Positions 18,262 to 26,246 of a DNA stretch of 64,000 bases are shown one piece after another. A program made the translations under genes and the position numbers. The DNA lies in NCBI RefSeq assembly GCF_902459735.1, contig NZ_CABPRV010000011.1, positions 169,518-233,517 on the forward strand. The letters run 5' to 3'. The stretch comes from Pandoraea capi. GTDB taxonomy: Bacteria; Pseudomonadota; Gammaproteobacteria; Burkholderiales; Burkholderiaceae. A model generated the notes under the pieces. That model saw only the letters and a program-made list of their open reading frames with translations. It was not told the DNA's origin and made no database searches. Every line of letters begins with the position of its first letter. The stretch's first letter is position 1.

Positions 18262-18588
18262 TTAGCTGAGTGCAAGTTTGAGGCTCGCCAGTCGATTCAG
18301 GCTAACCCCCATCTCTGCAGCTTCGATGACTAACGCACGATGTAGCGTTGGCGGAATGCGCACGCGGAATTCCCCGCTGTAGCGGTGTTCTGCGAGCGGC
18401 TCCGGGACTTTTTCGCCGTTAGCCCGCATATCTGCGACAACCTCGGTGACCGTACTGCGAATGCCATCCAACGCGCCTTCCGGTGTCTTATCCAGCCATG
18501 AAAGTGACGGAAACTCTGCGCACAATCCCACATGCTCGCCATCTTCGGGCGACCATGTCAGGCGATAGGTGTAGTGATTGACGTTCAT
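18262..18588 (-). CDS. Orphan HicB-family antitoxin-like protein (RHH type)
   Basis: The ATG at 18588 has GAGGG upstream and gives 108 residues. The N-terminal part (YTYRLTWSPEDGEHVGLCAEFPSLSW) is the HicB partial RNase-H-like fold. The C-terminus (FRVRIPPTLHRALVIEAAEMGVSLNRLASLKLA) is a ribbon-helix-helix DNA-binding module. No hicA-like reading frame is visible on either side, so this is a solitary HicB-like protein, possibly a degraded toxin-antitoxin remnant or a stand-alone regulator. It differs in DNA-binding domain from the HTH-type HicB at 3924-4352. Confidence 0.85.
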   Translation of the reverse strand: MNVNHYTYRLTWSPEDGEHVGLCAEFPSLSWLDKTPEGALDGIRSTVTEVVADMRANGEKVPEPLAEHRYSGEFRVRIPPTLHRALVIEAAEMGVSLNRLASLKLALS

Positions 18589-18873
18589 GCTTTGCCCTCG
18601 AATTTGCGGATGGCATTTAACACTTGGCGCACCTGACGTTGTAGACGCGAGGTCGACGTGGCGGCATAAGGCGCGCGCTCTGGATATCGCAGGGGAGGCA
18701 CAACTCCTCAACGCGTACTTCAGCAATAGTGAGAATCGAGATGACTATCCGGTTCTGTACGTGATTCGAGAGTTTTCCGGTGCCGCACGTATTGGTGACG
18801 CGTCCGAAATCGGCATCGTTGGGGATCCCTTGTCACGCCGATACGTCGCACATCGACCACATCGACAACGAAC
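18589..18873. other. Unassigned 285 bases between the HicB-like gene and the membrane-protein gene
   Basis: No protein in any frame was recognised. A lost toxin partner of the HicB-like gene would be expected here on the minus strand, but no HicA-like sequence could be seen by eye. The base composition is visibly less GC-rich than the flagellar genes. Confidence 0.4.
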
Positions 18874-19566
18874 TCAGCATTTCACGGCAATCAGCGGGCG
18901 CTCCTGCCTAATGAAGGGATCGATGCTAGTCGCTTGGCCGGGTATGCGAACGCAGTAGGTACCGTTTGGCGTTTGGACACGCTCCACTCTGGAACCATCC
19001 GGCCGGATCTCACTAGTTGCAGCACCGGACGCCCATCCTTTACCAAGCGCGGCTTCGAATGCCTTTGCGACCGAGTCGCTCCCCGTCCCAAGTCTCGTCT
19101 CTTCTTTACCATCGCTCGTGGTCGATTGACTTATGACGGCACGTTCAGCGGAATTCACATCATTCGCACTTCTTGATGGACGAACGAGGTCATGGATGGA
19201 CTCCCGCCAATTGGTTAAGGGAATCTCTTGTTGATCAGGAGGGGAAGTTCTCTCGTTAACCACTGGCTTCGTTGGCGAGCGACTGCCGATGGTCGACGTC
19301 TTATTGCCGACGTTTGTGCGGCCGTTGGGAACATGTTTTTTCTTGTCCTGTGGACTGCCCAGCCCTTTTGGCAAAGAAATTTGGGAAGCAGGGCTTTCAA
19401 CGAATGTAACGATCATCGCGGGGGTAGCTCCTGCTTTATCAGGGACGTGCCCCCCGTGCGGAAGCACAATTGCAAGCAACAGGTGCAGCACGACGGATGT
19501 CGATACACAGACCATCAGCAACCATGGGTCATGTCCACTTCTATTTGATCTATCGACATGAATCAT
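18874..19566 (-). CDS. TonB/TolA-like single-pass membrane protein, third gene of radical SAM cassette
   Basis: The function is not known. The 230-residue protein has one membrane helix near the N-terminus (about 15-36, WLLMVCVSTSVVLHLLLAIVL). A long Ser/Thr/Pro/Lys-rich spacer (about 40-160) follows, then a compact C-terminal region (about 165-230) containing DGSRVERVQTPNGTYCVRIPG. Two Cys (205 and 230, the last residue) could form a disulfide in the periplasm. The layout resembles TonB or TolA energy transducers, but no TonB C-terminal signature is seen. It follows the small peptide gene by 52 bases on the same strand, so it probably belongs to the same operon. Confidence 0.7.
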   Translation of the reverse strand: MIHVDRSNRSGHDPWLLMVCVSTSVVLHLLLAIVLPHGGHVPDKAGATPAMIVTFVESPASQISLPKGLGSPQDKKKHVPNGRTNVGNKTSTIGSRSPTKPVVNERTSPPDQQEIPLTNWRESIHDLVRPSRSANDVNSAERAVISQSTTSDGKEETRLGTGSDSVAKAFEAALGKGWASGAATSEIRPDGSRVERVQTPNGTYCVRIPGQATSIDPFIRQERPLIAVKC

Positions 19567-19618
19567 GGGATTAGAAGAGATGGCGCAACCATCGCTGTCC
19601 GTCGCGCTTTACAGCTCT

Positions 19619-19822
19619 TTAGTTGGATTCCTTGAAGTAGTGATACGTGTGCACGTTGCCGTTCCAGTGATAAGAACAAGCCATCTCCCGATCCGCACTA
19701 CTTCTATAGGTGTTTGGTATGTCCTGCCCAGGCTCAAACAAATCTCTCGCGACGCCGCCAAACGAATCGAGTAACGCCCGATTCCACACAGGAACCACTA
19801 AATCAGAAGATTTCGAGTGCAT
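19619..19822 (-). CDS. 67-residue peptide, candidate substrate of the adjacent radical SAM enzyme
   Basis: The ATG lies two bases after the radical SAM stop, with GAGG 7 bases before it inside the end of that gene, so translation is probably coupled. Residues 1-45 could be a leader (polar and hydrophobic, DLVVPVWNRALLDSFGG). The C-terminal 20 residues are very rich in aromatic and His residues: Tyr51, Trp53, Tyr60, Tyr62 and Phe63 with His52, His58 and His61, plus Cys49. Small size, tight coupling to a SPASM enzyme and an aromatic C-terminus are the usual features of ribosomally made, enzyme-modified peptides. The family is not recognised, so the precursor role is an inference. Confidence 0.65.
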   Translation of the reverse strand: MHSKSSDLVVPVWNRALLDSFGGVARDLFEPGQDIPNTYRSSADREMACSYHWNGNVHTYHYFKESN

Positions 19823-19824
19823 GC

Positions 19825-21027
19825 TTAAACCTCGCTAATGGAGTGAATTGGAATAACGCGGGGGGCCTTTTTAGCTGTGCCTCGCTTGGGAGGCACCAGG
19901 ATTGGATCTAATCCATCGGTCATATGCCACGCATTCCTCTTGCCAGCGACAATCGACAGCCGCTCCAACCGTTCCGCGACGTGTTCATATATTTCGTATA
20001 GGCCGGGACAATAGTAGTCGCGTGAATTTATGTCCCCCGTGAATTTATAGGCTCGAGACATACACCCTCCGTGACATACGTGCTGCCACTTGCATTGAGC
20101 ACACTGGGGATCAATGGCCCGTGTTCTGAAGGCGATTGCGCGATCACTGTTGACGACCTCGGCAAGCGGCATCTTGGCAATGTTTCCGAGCACAGCCGCG
20201 GCATTCCCTGACATGGACGCACACGGATAGACGTCTCCAACCGGGTCGACCGAAAGGTTGAAATCGGCGCAATTCGACATTCCAATGCAGTCTGCAGGCT
20301 TCCCGTAAAGAATTGCCCGTGTCTTCACGACGAAATCGTGCCCATAGACGTAGTCGTCCCCCGCGCTGATCCAGTCGTCATACATGGATATCCACGCTCG
20401 CGCATACTCTTGGGGACTAATACTAAGTTCGTCGTAGTGGTCGCGAGCCGCTCCAGATAGCGTCAACGGAATAACGTTAAAACCGAGTCGATGCTTCGAA
20501 AGAAACTGCAAAATCTCTTTCGTATGAGTGATCGTTGCACGATTGAGAACGATACAGACCCCTGGATTGAGACCAACGGACCTCAAAGTCTCCAGTGCTT
20601 TCCAAGTTCTCTCGAATGACCCGGCACCGGAGCGATAGACCCTGAATCGATCGTTGATTTCTTCTGGACCATCGAGGGACAGACTGACATCGAATCCTTG
20701 GCCCGCGAAGAATCTCGCCCACTCGAGATCAATGAGTGTGCCGTTGGTTTGGACACTATTAGTGAACCGGACACCGTTCGCGAATGTTTTCTGAAACTCA
20801 ATGATCCGCTCGAAGAATCGGCGTCCCGCGACTAGCGGTTCGCCTCCATGCCAAATGAAATCAACCTCGTCGACGCTCTCGTATCGCTTCGCCAGTTCAA
20901 GAGTTTCCCGAATCGTCGCTCCTAGCGTCTCCACGTCCATTACCGGCTTGCGAACGTCGTCGTTATAGCAGTACGTGCATGCCAAATTGCATATATGCGT
21001 GGGCTTCACCACGTTCACCAACCGCAT
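19825..21027 (-). CDS. Radical SAM/SPASM peptide-modifying enzyme
   Basis: The 400-residue protein has the radical SAM cluster motif CNLACTYC (Cys13, 17 and 20), the GGEP SAM-binding motif at 61-64 and a TIM-barrel body. A SPASM domain carries two further Fe-S sites: Cys247, Cys253, Gly264/Cys269 (Gx4C), Cys309-x2-Cys312-x5-Cys318-x3-Cys322 and Cys340 17 residues later. This full pattern is that of peptide maturases and anaerobic sulfatase-type enzymes. No sulfatase lies nearby, whereas a 67-codon gene starts two bases downstream, so peptide cross-linking or epimerisation is more likely. GGAGG lies 5 bases before the ATG. Base composition is lower in GC than the flanking flagellar genes, suggesting acquisition. 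Confidence 0.9.
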   Translation of the reverse strand: MRLVNVVKPTHICNLACTYCYNDDVRKPVMDVETLGATIRETLELAKRYESVDEVDFIWHGGEPLVAGRRFFERIIEFQKTFANGVRFTNSVQTNGTLIDLEWARFFAGQGFDVSLSLDGPEEINDRFRVYRSGAGSFERTWKALETLRSVGLNPGVCIVLNRATITHTKEILQFLSKHRLGFNVIPLTLSGAARDHYDELSISPQEYARAWISMYDDWISAGDDYVYGHDFVVKTRAILYGKPADCIGMSNCADFNLSVDPVGDVYPCASMSGNAAAVLGNIAKMPLAEVVNSDRAIAFRTRAIDPQCAQCKWQHVCHGGCMSRAYKFTGDINSRDYYCPGLYEIYEHVAERLERLSIVAGKRNAWHMTDGLDPILVPPKRGTAKKAPRVIPIHSISEV

Positions 21028-21189
21028 GTCCCCCTCCCGAGTCCGTTGTTAACGACCACCTCGACATTAGGGGGAAGATGTACCGAGTCGTTAGCGGCAG
21101 AATACCGCTCGAATCGGATGAGTGGCCTTGGGAATTTTCCGTTGACTGCAATGCTGTACACCCGATGCAGTCCCACGCGACAAAACAAA

Positions 21190-21221
21190 AACCCTCGGGA
21201 GTTTTTATCTCACCGAGGGTT
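21190..21221 (-). terminator. Intrinsic terminator after fliA
   Basis: AACCCTCGG (21190-21198) and CCGAGGGTT (21213-21221) form a perfect 9-bp stem. On the minus strand it is followed by TTTTTGTTTTG (down to 21181). It lies 39 bases beyond the fliA stop and insulates the accessory islet from the flhBA-flhFG-fliA transcript. Confidence 0.85.
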
Positions 21222-21259
21222 CGTCAATGGCTTCGGCATTGCGCCGACTCAACGTTAAC

Positions 21260-21988
21260 TCAATTCGCCGACGTCCACGCCTTCTCGCGCAACGTCGCGC
21301 GAAGACGCGAGATCGCCTGACTGTGCAACTGGCAGACGCGGGACTCGCTGACTTCGAGCACCGCGCCGATTTCGCGCAGGTTCAGGCCCTGTTCGTAGTA
21401 CAGGCTCATCAGCAACTTCTCGCGATCGGGCAAGCGGTCGATGGCGTCGACCACACCGCCGCGCAAACCTTCGTCGAGCAACATCGTCAGCGGGTCCGCG
21501 CCCGGATCGGCGCAGATGCGATCGATGAACGGCTCTTCGTCCGCCGATTCGAAATCTTCGTAATAGATCAGCTGGCAGCCGTGCACGTCCTGCAACATCT
21601 GCTGATACTCGGTCAGACCGATCGACATCTCGCCCGCAATCTCGCTCTCGGACGGTCCCCGCCCAAGACGCTGCTCCAGACGCTGCACCGCCTTCTCGAT
21701 CTCACGCGCCGTCTTGCGAATGCCGCGCGACGCCCAGTCCAGCTCGCGCAACTCGTCGAGCATCGCCCCGCGAATGCGCTGGCTCGCGTACGTCTCGAAC
21801 TGCGCGCCCTGCGTCTCCTGGTACCGGTTCGCCGCATCGAGCAGCCCCAGCATGCCGGCCTGAATCAGATCTTCCAACTCCACGCTGGCCGGCAGCTTCG
21901 CCATCAATTGCAGCGCCAGACGGCGCACCAACGGCGCGTATTGGGTCAGCGTGTCGTTCGTGTCGACCTTCCCGCGCGCGGTATACAT
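21260..21988 (-). CDS. fliA: Flagellar sigma factor FliA (sigma-28)
   Basis: FliA directs RNA polymerase to late flagellar and chemotaxis promoters and is held by FlgM. The ATG at 21988 has GGAGGG upstream and gives 242 residues starting MYTARGKVD. Region 2 shows LEDLIQAGMLGLLDAANRYQ and FETYASQRIRGAMLDELRELDW. Region 4 shows LNLREIGAVLEVSESRVCQLHSQAISRLR. The gene is last in the flhB-flhA-flhF-flhG-fliA run. Confidence 0.98.
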   Translation of the reverse strand: MYTARGKVDTNDTLTQYAPLVRRLALQLMAKLPASVELEDLIQAGMLGLLDAANRYQETQGAQFETYASQRIRGAMLDELRELDWASRGIRKTAREIEKAVQRLEQRLGRGPSESEIAGEMSIGLTEYQQMLQDVHGCQLIYYEDFESADEEPFIDRICADPGADPLTMLLDEGLRGGVVDAIDRLPDREKLLMSLYYEQGLNLREIGAVLEVSESRVCQLHSQAISRLRATLREKAWTSAN

Positions 21989-22025
21989 GTTTCCCTCCGC
22001 TTCCTCTCGACGCGTGCCGTGACGC

Positions 22026-22889
22026 TCAGGCCGTGTGCGCGCTCGCCGCGCCCACGCCATGCGTCATCTCGCCACCGCGATCGCCGCCGATATCACCGAT
22101 CCCCGTCGGACCCGTCTCTCGCATGGCGAGCGGCCAATGCGTCACCTGCGACGCCAATTGACGATACGCCACCGCCGCCGGCGCCATCGGGAAGGCATCG
22201 ACCACGGTGCGCGTCAGATGCCGCGCACGCATGACCTGCCGATCCGACGGCACGTGTCCCGCCAACTCCAGCGACACCGCCAGATAACGGCTCGCCGTCG
22301 TGGCCAGATTGCGGCACACCACCCGTGCCTCCATATCCTCGGCCCGATTCACCAACACCCGGAACTGCGCCAGCGCATACTCGAAATGCGCCTGCTTGAT
22401 CCACGAATACGCCCCCGTGATCGCCGCCGGCTCACACCCCAGCACCACCAGCACGTCGTGCGCATGCGCCGCGAGCGGGCTCAGCACACCGCCGGTGTGG
22501 GTGCAGTCGACGACCACGACGTCAGGCTCGCCCGCCGTCAACATCGGCAACGAGTGCTGCGGATCGATACGCTCCGGATGACGATGCGCCACGGGCACCA
22601 GCACCACGTTGTCGCGCGTGTGTACGCGAATCGCATCGGACGACACGCGTCCGGCAATCACGTCATGGATGTCGCCGCGCAGCGGCAGGCCGAGCGCAGG
22701 CGCCGCATGGCCGCTCTCGTCGGCCAGTACGACATCCTGACCGTGATGGGCCAGCGCACTGGCCAGATTCAACGCAACACTCGTCTGACCGGCTTCAGGC
22801 GCACTCCCCACCACCGCGACGATACGCGTGGTGTGACGCGCCACCAGACGGCGCAGCCCCTCAGCTTGATCGAGTACGAGTTTAACCAA
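22026..22889 (-). CDS. flhG: FlhG/FleN-like MinD-family protein with degenerate P-loop, TTG start
   Basis: FlhG controls flagellar number and stimulates the FlhF GTPase. The 287-residue protein keeps the N-terminal DQAEGLRRL helix that activates FlhF and a Walker-B-like DVVVVDCTHT strand. The deviant Walker A, normally XKGGXGKT, reads SAPEAGQT (about residues 29-36), so both signature lysines are gone. ATP hydrolysis and membrane cycling may therefore be lost. The C-terminal 35 residues are Gly/Ala-rich. The start is a TTG at 22889 inside the flhF end (8-base overlap), with GAGG 6 bases before it; no better start is seen. Confidence 0.88.
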   Translation of the reverse strand: MVKLVLDQAEGLRRLVARHTTRIVAVVGSAPEAGQTSVALNLASALAHHGQDVVLADESGHAAPALGLPLRGDIHDVIAGRVSSDAIRVHTRDNVVLVPVAHRHPERIDPQHSLPMLTAGEPDVVVVDCTHTGGVLSPLAAHAHDVLVVLGCEPAAITGAYSWIKQAHFEYALAQFRVLVNRAEDMEARVVCRNLATTASRYLAVSLELAGHVPSDRQVMRARHLTRTVVDAFPMAPAAVAYRQLASQVTHWPLAMRETGPTGIGDIGGDRGGEMTHGVGAASAHTA

Positions 22890-24141
22890 AGCAGGCCTCG
22901 CCTGAAGGTTGAGCAGGCGCGAACAGCCCGCTGTAATTGGGATCGACCCCGCGCACCACGGCCGGCAAATCTTCCTCGGACGGTACGAACGGCGAACCCG
23001 TCACCGGTGCCGACAACGCCGTGTCGATCAGGAACTGCCGGTCGGCCACGTGCAGGTTCTCCGGCACGCGCTGTCCCGTGGAAACGTAATGCACCGGCAA
23101 ACGGTGGCGAATCACCGTATCGAGCACCGACCCGAGATTGGTCGTCTCGTCGAGTTTCGTCAGAATACACCCGGCCAGATCGCCACCGCCCTCGGCGCTG
23201 GCACTGCGGTACGCATGCACCACTTCGTTGAGCGTGTCGCCATGGCTCGTCGCATTGAGCAACAGCAGACGCTGCACCGGCGTCTCCGCCCCGCACAGCA
23301 TCGCCACCTGCTCCGGCACCGTGCGGTCGCGCTGGCTCATGCCAACCGTGTCGATCAGCACCATGTGCTTGTTGCGCAGCTCGGTCAGCGCCAGACGCAG
23401 GTCCGTCGCATCTTTCACCGCATGCACCGTCACGCCGAGAATCTTGCCGTAGATGCGTAACTGCTCGTGACCGCCGATACGATAGCTGTCGGTCGTGAGC
23501 AGCGCGAGCTTCTCCGCGCCATGACGCATCACACAACGCGCCGCCAGCTTGGCCGTGGTCGTGGTCTTGCCCACGCCCGTCGGCCCCATCAGCGCGTACA
23601 CGCCGCCGCGATCCATCAGTTCGTCTTCGTTCGGCATGATGGGCAGGTTGCGCTTGAGCGCATTCTTCACCCAGTCCAGACCGCTTTCGCGGTCGCTGCC
23701 TTCGGGCAGATGTTCGAGCAACGCGCGGCCCAACTGCGCCGAGAAGCCTGCCGCGAGCAAGGTGCGCAGAATCTCGCCCTGTGCCGGCGAGCGACGTTGC
23801 TTGTCGTTCCACACCAGTCCGGCGACCTGCTCTTCGAGCAGCCCGCGCATACTTTGCAACTCGCCCATCATCGACTGCGCAAACGCGCTCGTCGCTGCGA
23901 TGTCGTTCGCCGCGCTCGCCTGCGGGGCGGAGACCGGGGGCGCAGCCGGGCGCGGACGCGGCCGATGCGTCGGCATGTCGCCACCGGCCAGTGCGTCCAG
24001 ATCCTCTTCCGCCAACGCCACGATCTCGACGCCGTTAGCGACCGAACGATTGGACAACACGACCGCATCGGGTCCGATTTCCTCGCGAATCTGGCGCAGT
24101 GCGTCGCGGCACGTGCCCGCAAAGAATTTCCGAATCTTCAC
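22882..24141 (-). CDS. flhF: Flagellar biosynthesis GTPase FlhF
   Basis: FlhF is an SRP-type GTPase that sets flagellar position. The 419 residues start MKIRKFFAGTCRDALRQIREEIG, the usual B-domain opening. A Pro/Ala linker follows, then the N-domain (GEILRTLLAAGFSAQLGRAL) and the G-domain with the P-loop ALMGPTGVGKTTTTAKLAAR (about 195-214), LLTTDSYRIGGHEQLRIYGKI and LTKLDETTNLGSVL. The last bases overlap flhG; the first overlap the flhA stop by 4 bases. Confidence 0.97.
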   Translation of the reverse strand: MKIRKFFAGTCRDALRQIREEIGPDAVVLSNRSVANGVEIVALAEEDLDALAGGDMPTHRPRPRPAAPPVSAPQASAANDIAATSAFAQSMMGELQSMRGLLEEQVAGLVWNDKQRRSPAQGEILRTLLAAGFSAQLGRALLEHLPEGSDRESGLDWVKNALKRNLPIMPNEDELMDRGGVYALMGPTGVGKTTTTAKLAARCVMRHGAEKLALLTTDSYRIGGHEQLRIYGKILGVTVHAVKDATDLRLALTELRNKHMVLIDTVGMSQRDRTVPEQVAMLCGAETPVQRLLLLNATSHGDTLNEVVHAYRSASAEGGGDLAGCILTKLDETTNLGSVLDTVIRHRLPVHYVSTGQRVPENLHVADRQFLIDTALSAPVTGSPFVPSEEDLPAVVRGVDPNYSGLFAPAQPSGEACFG

Positions 24142-26243
24142 GCTTGACCTCCGATGAGTGCCGTCATTTTCACATTACGGGTATCTGGCACTTCCGCATA
24201 CGACAAAACCTTGAGCTGCGGCAGGCTGCGACGCAAGAAGCGCGAGAGCAGCGAACGCAGCGGATGTTGAACCAGCAATACCGTCGGCAAGCCCTGACGC
24301 TCCTGACGCGTCACGGCCGCCTGGGTTTCACGCAACAACGTGTCCGCGAGGCCCGGCTCGAGGCCGGTGCCACCGCCGGCCGACAACGCCTGCGTGAGAA
24401 TTCGTTCGAGATTGGCGTCGAGCCCCACCACTTCCAGATCGCCGCTGCCCGGAAACACGCTCTGCGTGATCGCGCGACCCAACGACAGACGCACCAGCGC
24501 CGTGAGGTCGTAGGGGTCCTGCACGCGCGCGCCGTGTTCGGCGATGGTATCGATGATGGTGCGCATGTCGCGAATCGGCACCTGCTCTTCGAGCAGGTTT
24601 TGCAGCACCTTCTGCAACGTGGTGAGCGCGATGGTCTTCGGCACCAGGTCTTCGATGAGCTTCGGCGCGTCCTTGCCGATGCGCTCGATGAGCTGCTGCA
24701 CTTCCTGACGTCCCAGCAATTCGTGCGCGTGGGCGTTGATCAGGTGATTCAGGTGCGTGGCGACCACCGTCCCCGCATCGACCACGGTGTAGCCGTACGC
24801 CTGCGCCTGATCGCGCTGACCGACGTCGATCCACGTGGCCGGCAGCCCGAACGCCGGATCGCGCGTCGGCGTGCCTTGCAGCGGCGCGCTGACCTGTCCC
24901 GGGTCGATGGCCAGCAACTGGCCCGGATACGCTTCGCCCTCGCCGATGATCACGCCCTTGAGCGTGATGCGGTACTGGTTCGGCCGAAGCTCCAGGTTGT
25001 CGCGAATGTGCACCACCGGGGCGAGAAAGCCGATTTCCTGCGCGAACTTCTTGCGAATGCCCTTGATCCGCTTGAGCAGTTCGCCATCCTGATTGCGGTC
25101 GACGAGCGGGATCAGGCGATAGCCGACTTCCAGCCCCAGCGGGTCGACCAGCGCCACGTCGTCCCACGAGGCTTCGGCCACTTCGGCCGGCGCCTGCGCG
25201 GCCACCGGCGCCGGGCGCGTCGCCTGCACCTTGGCCGCCGCGGCCTTGCGGAACTGCCAGCGGGCGAGCGCGCCGAGCCCCAGTGCGAGCAGCAGGAAGG
25301 CAAAGTGCGGCATGCCCGGGATCAGCCCCATCAGGCCGAGAATCGCCGCCGTGATACCCAGCACCTGCGGGTTGCTGAACAGTTGCGAGACGACCTGCTG
25401 GCCGACGTCTTCGTCCGTCGCCACCCGCGAGACGACCACACCGGCGGCCGTCGAGATCACCAGCGCCGGGATCTGCGCGACGAGACCGTCACCGATGGTC
25501 AGCAGCGTGTAGTTCTTGGCGGCGGTCGCAAGGTCCAGATTGTGCTGGACCACACCGACGATCAGCCCGCCGATGATGTTGATGAGCATGATCAGCAAGC
25601 CCGCGACCGCGTCGCCGCGCACGAACTTGGAGGCGCCGTCCATCGAGCCGTAGAAGTCGGCTTCCTGCGCGATCACGGCTCGGCGCTTGCGGGCCTCCTC
25701 TTCGCCGATGAGACCCGCGTTCAGGTCGGCGTCGATGGCCATCTGCTTGCCGGGCATGGCGTCGAGGGTAAAACGCGCGCCCACTTCGGCGATACGCCCA
25801 GCGCCCTTCGTGATCACCATGAAGTTGATGACCACGAGGATGATGAACACCACGATACCGACGGCGTAGTTGCCGCCGACGAGGAAATGGCCGAAGGCCT
25901 CGATCACCTTGCCGGCGGCGTCCGGGCCGGTGTGGCCTTCGAGCAGCACCACGCGGGTGGACGCCACGTTCAGCGACAGGCGCAGCAGCGTGGAGAACAG
26001 CAGCACGCTCGGGAACGCCGCGAAGTCGAGCGGCTTTTGCGTGTACATGCTCACGAGCAGCACCATCACCGCCAGCGCGATGTTGAACGTGAACAGCAGA
26101 TCCAGGATAAACGGCGGCAGCGGGAGGATCATCATGCCCAGAATCATGATGATCAGCACCGGCGCGGCGAGCGACTTCAAATTGCCGCCGAGGAGCATTT
26201 GCGACGTGCGCAGCAGCTGGTTCGCGCGTGGGTTGAGGTTCAT
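24138..26243 (-). CDS. flhA: Flagellar export gate protein FlhA
   Basis: FlhA forms the nonameric export gate and the cytoplasmic docking ring for substrates. The 701-residue protein has about eight N-terminal membrane helices (residues 25-330) with the FHIPEP-type stretch (GKQMAIDADLNAGLIGEEEARKRR). The large C-terminal cytoplasmic domain is intact up to a Thr/Val-rich end. It begins 3 bases after flhB, and its length is normal. Confidence 0.98.
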   Translation of the reverse strand: MNLNPRANQLLRTSQMLLGGNLKSLAAPVLIIMILGMMILPLPPFILDLLFTFNIALAVMVLLVSMYTQKPLDFAAFPSVLLFSTLLRLSLNVASTRVVLLEGHTGPDAAGKVIEAFGHFLVGGNYAVGIVVFIILVVINFMVITKGAGRIAEVGARFTLDAMPGKQMAIDADLNAGLIGEEEARKRRAVIAQEADFYGSMDGASKFVRGDAVAGLLIMLINIIGGLIVGVVQHNLDLATAAKNYTLLTIGDGLVAQIPALVISTAAGVVVSRVATDEDVGQQVVSQLFSNPQVLGITAAILGLMGLIPGMPHFAFLLLALGLGALARWQFRKAAAAKVQATRPAPVAAQAPAEVAEASWDDVALVDPLGLEVGYRLIPLVDRNQDGELLKRIKGIRKKFAQEIGFLAPVVHIRDNLELRPNQYRITLKGVIIGEGEAYPGQLLAIDPGQVSAPLQGTPTRDPAFGLPATWIDVGQRDQAQAYGYTVVDAGTVVATHLNHLINAHAHELLGRQEVQQLIERIGKDAPKLIEDLVPKTIALTTLQKVLQNLLEEQVPIRDMRTIIDTIAEHGARVQDPYDLTALVRLSLGRAITQSVFPGSGDLEVVGLDANLERILTQALSAGGGTGLEPGLADTLLRETQAAVTRQERQGLPTVLLVQHPLRSLLSRFLRRSLPQLKVLSYAEVPDTRNVKMTALIGGQA

Positions 26244-26246
26244 TCG

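Noticed and set aside
18578-18958. 126-codon plus-strand frame opposite the HicB-like start
   Set aside because: It has no ribosome-binding site and no recognisable domain, and it overlaps the ends of two supported genes on the other strand.
20963-21151. 62-codon minus-strand frame overlapping the radical SAM start as an alternative precursor
   Set aside because: It overlaps the enzyme start in another frame and lacks a good ribosome-binding site. The coupled 67-codon gene downstream is far better supported.
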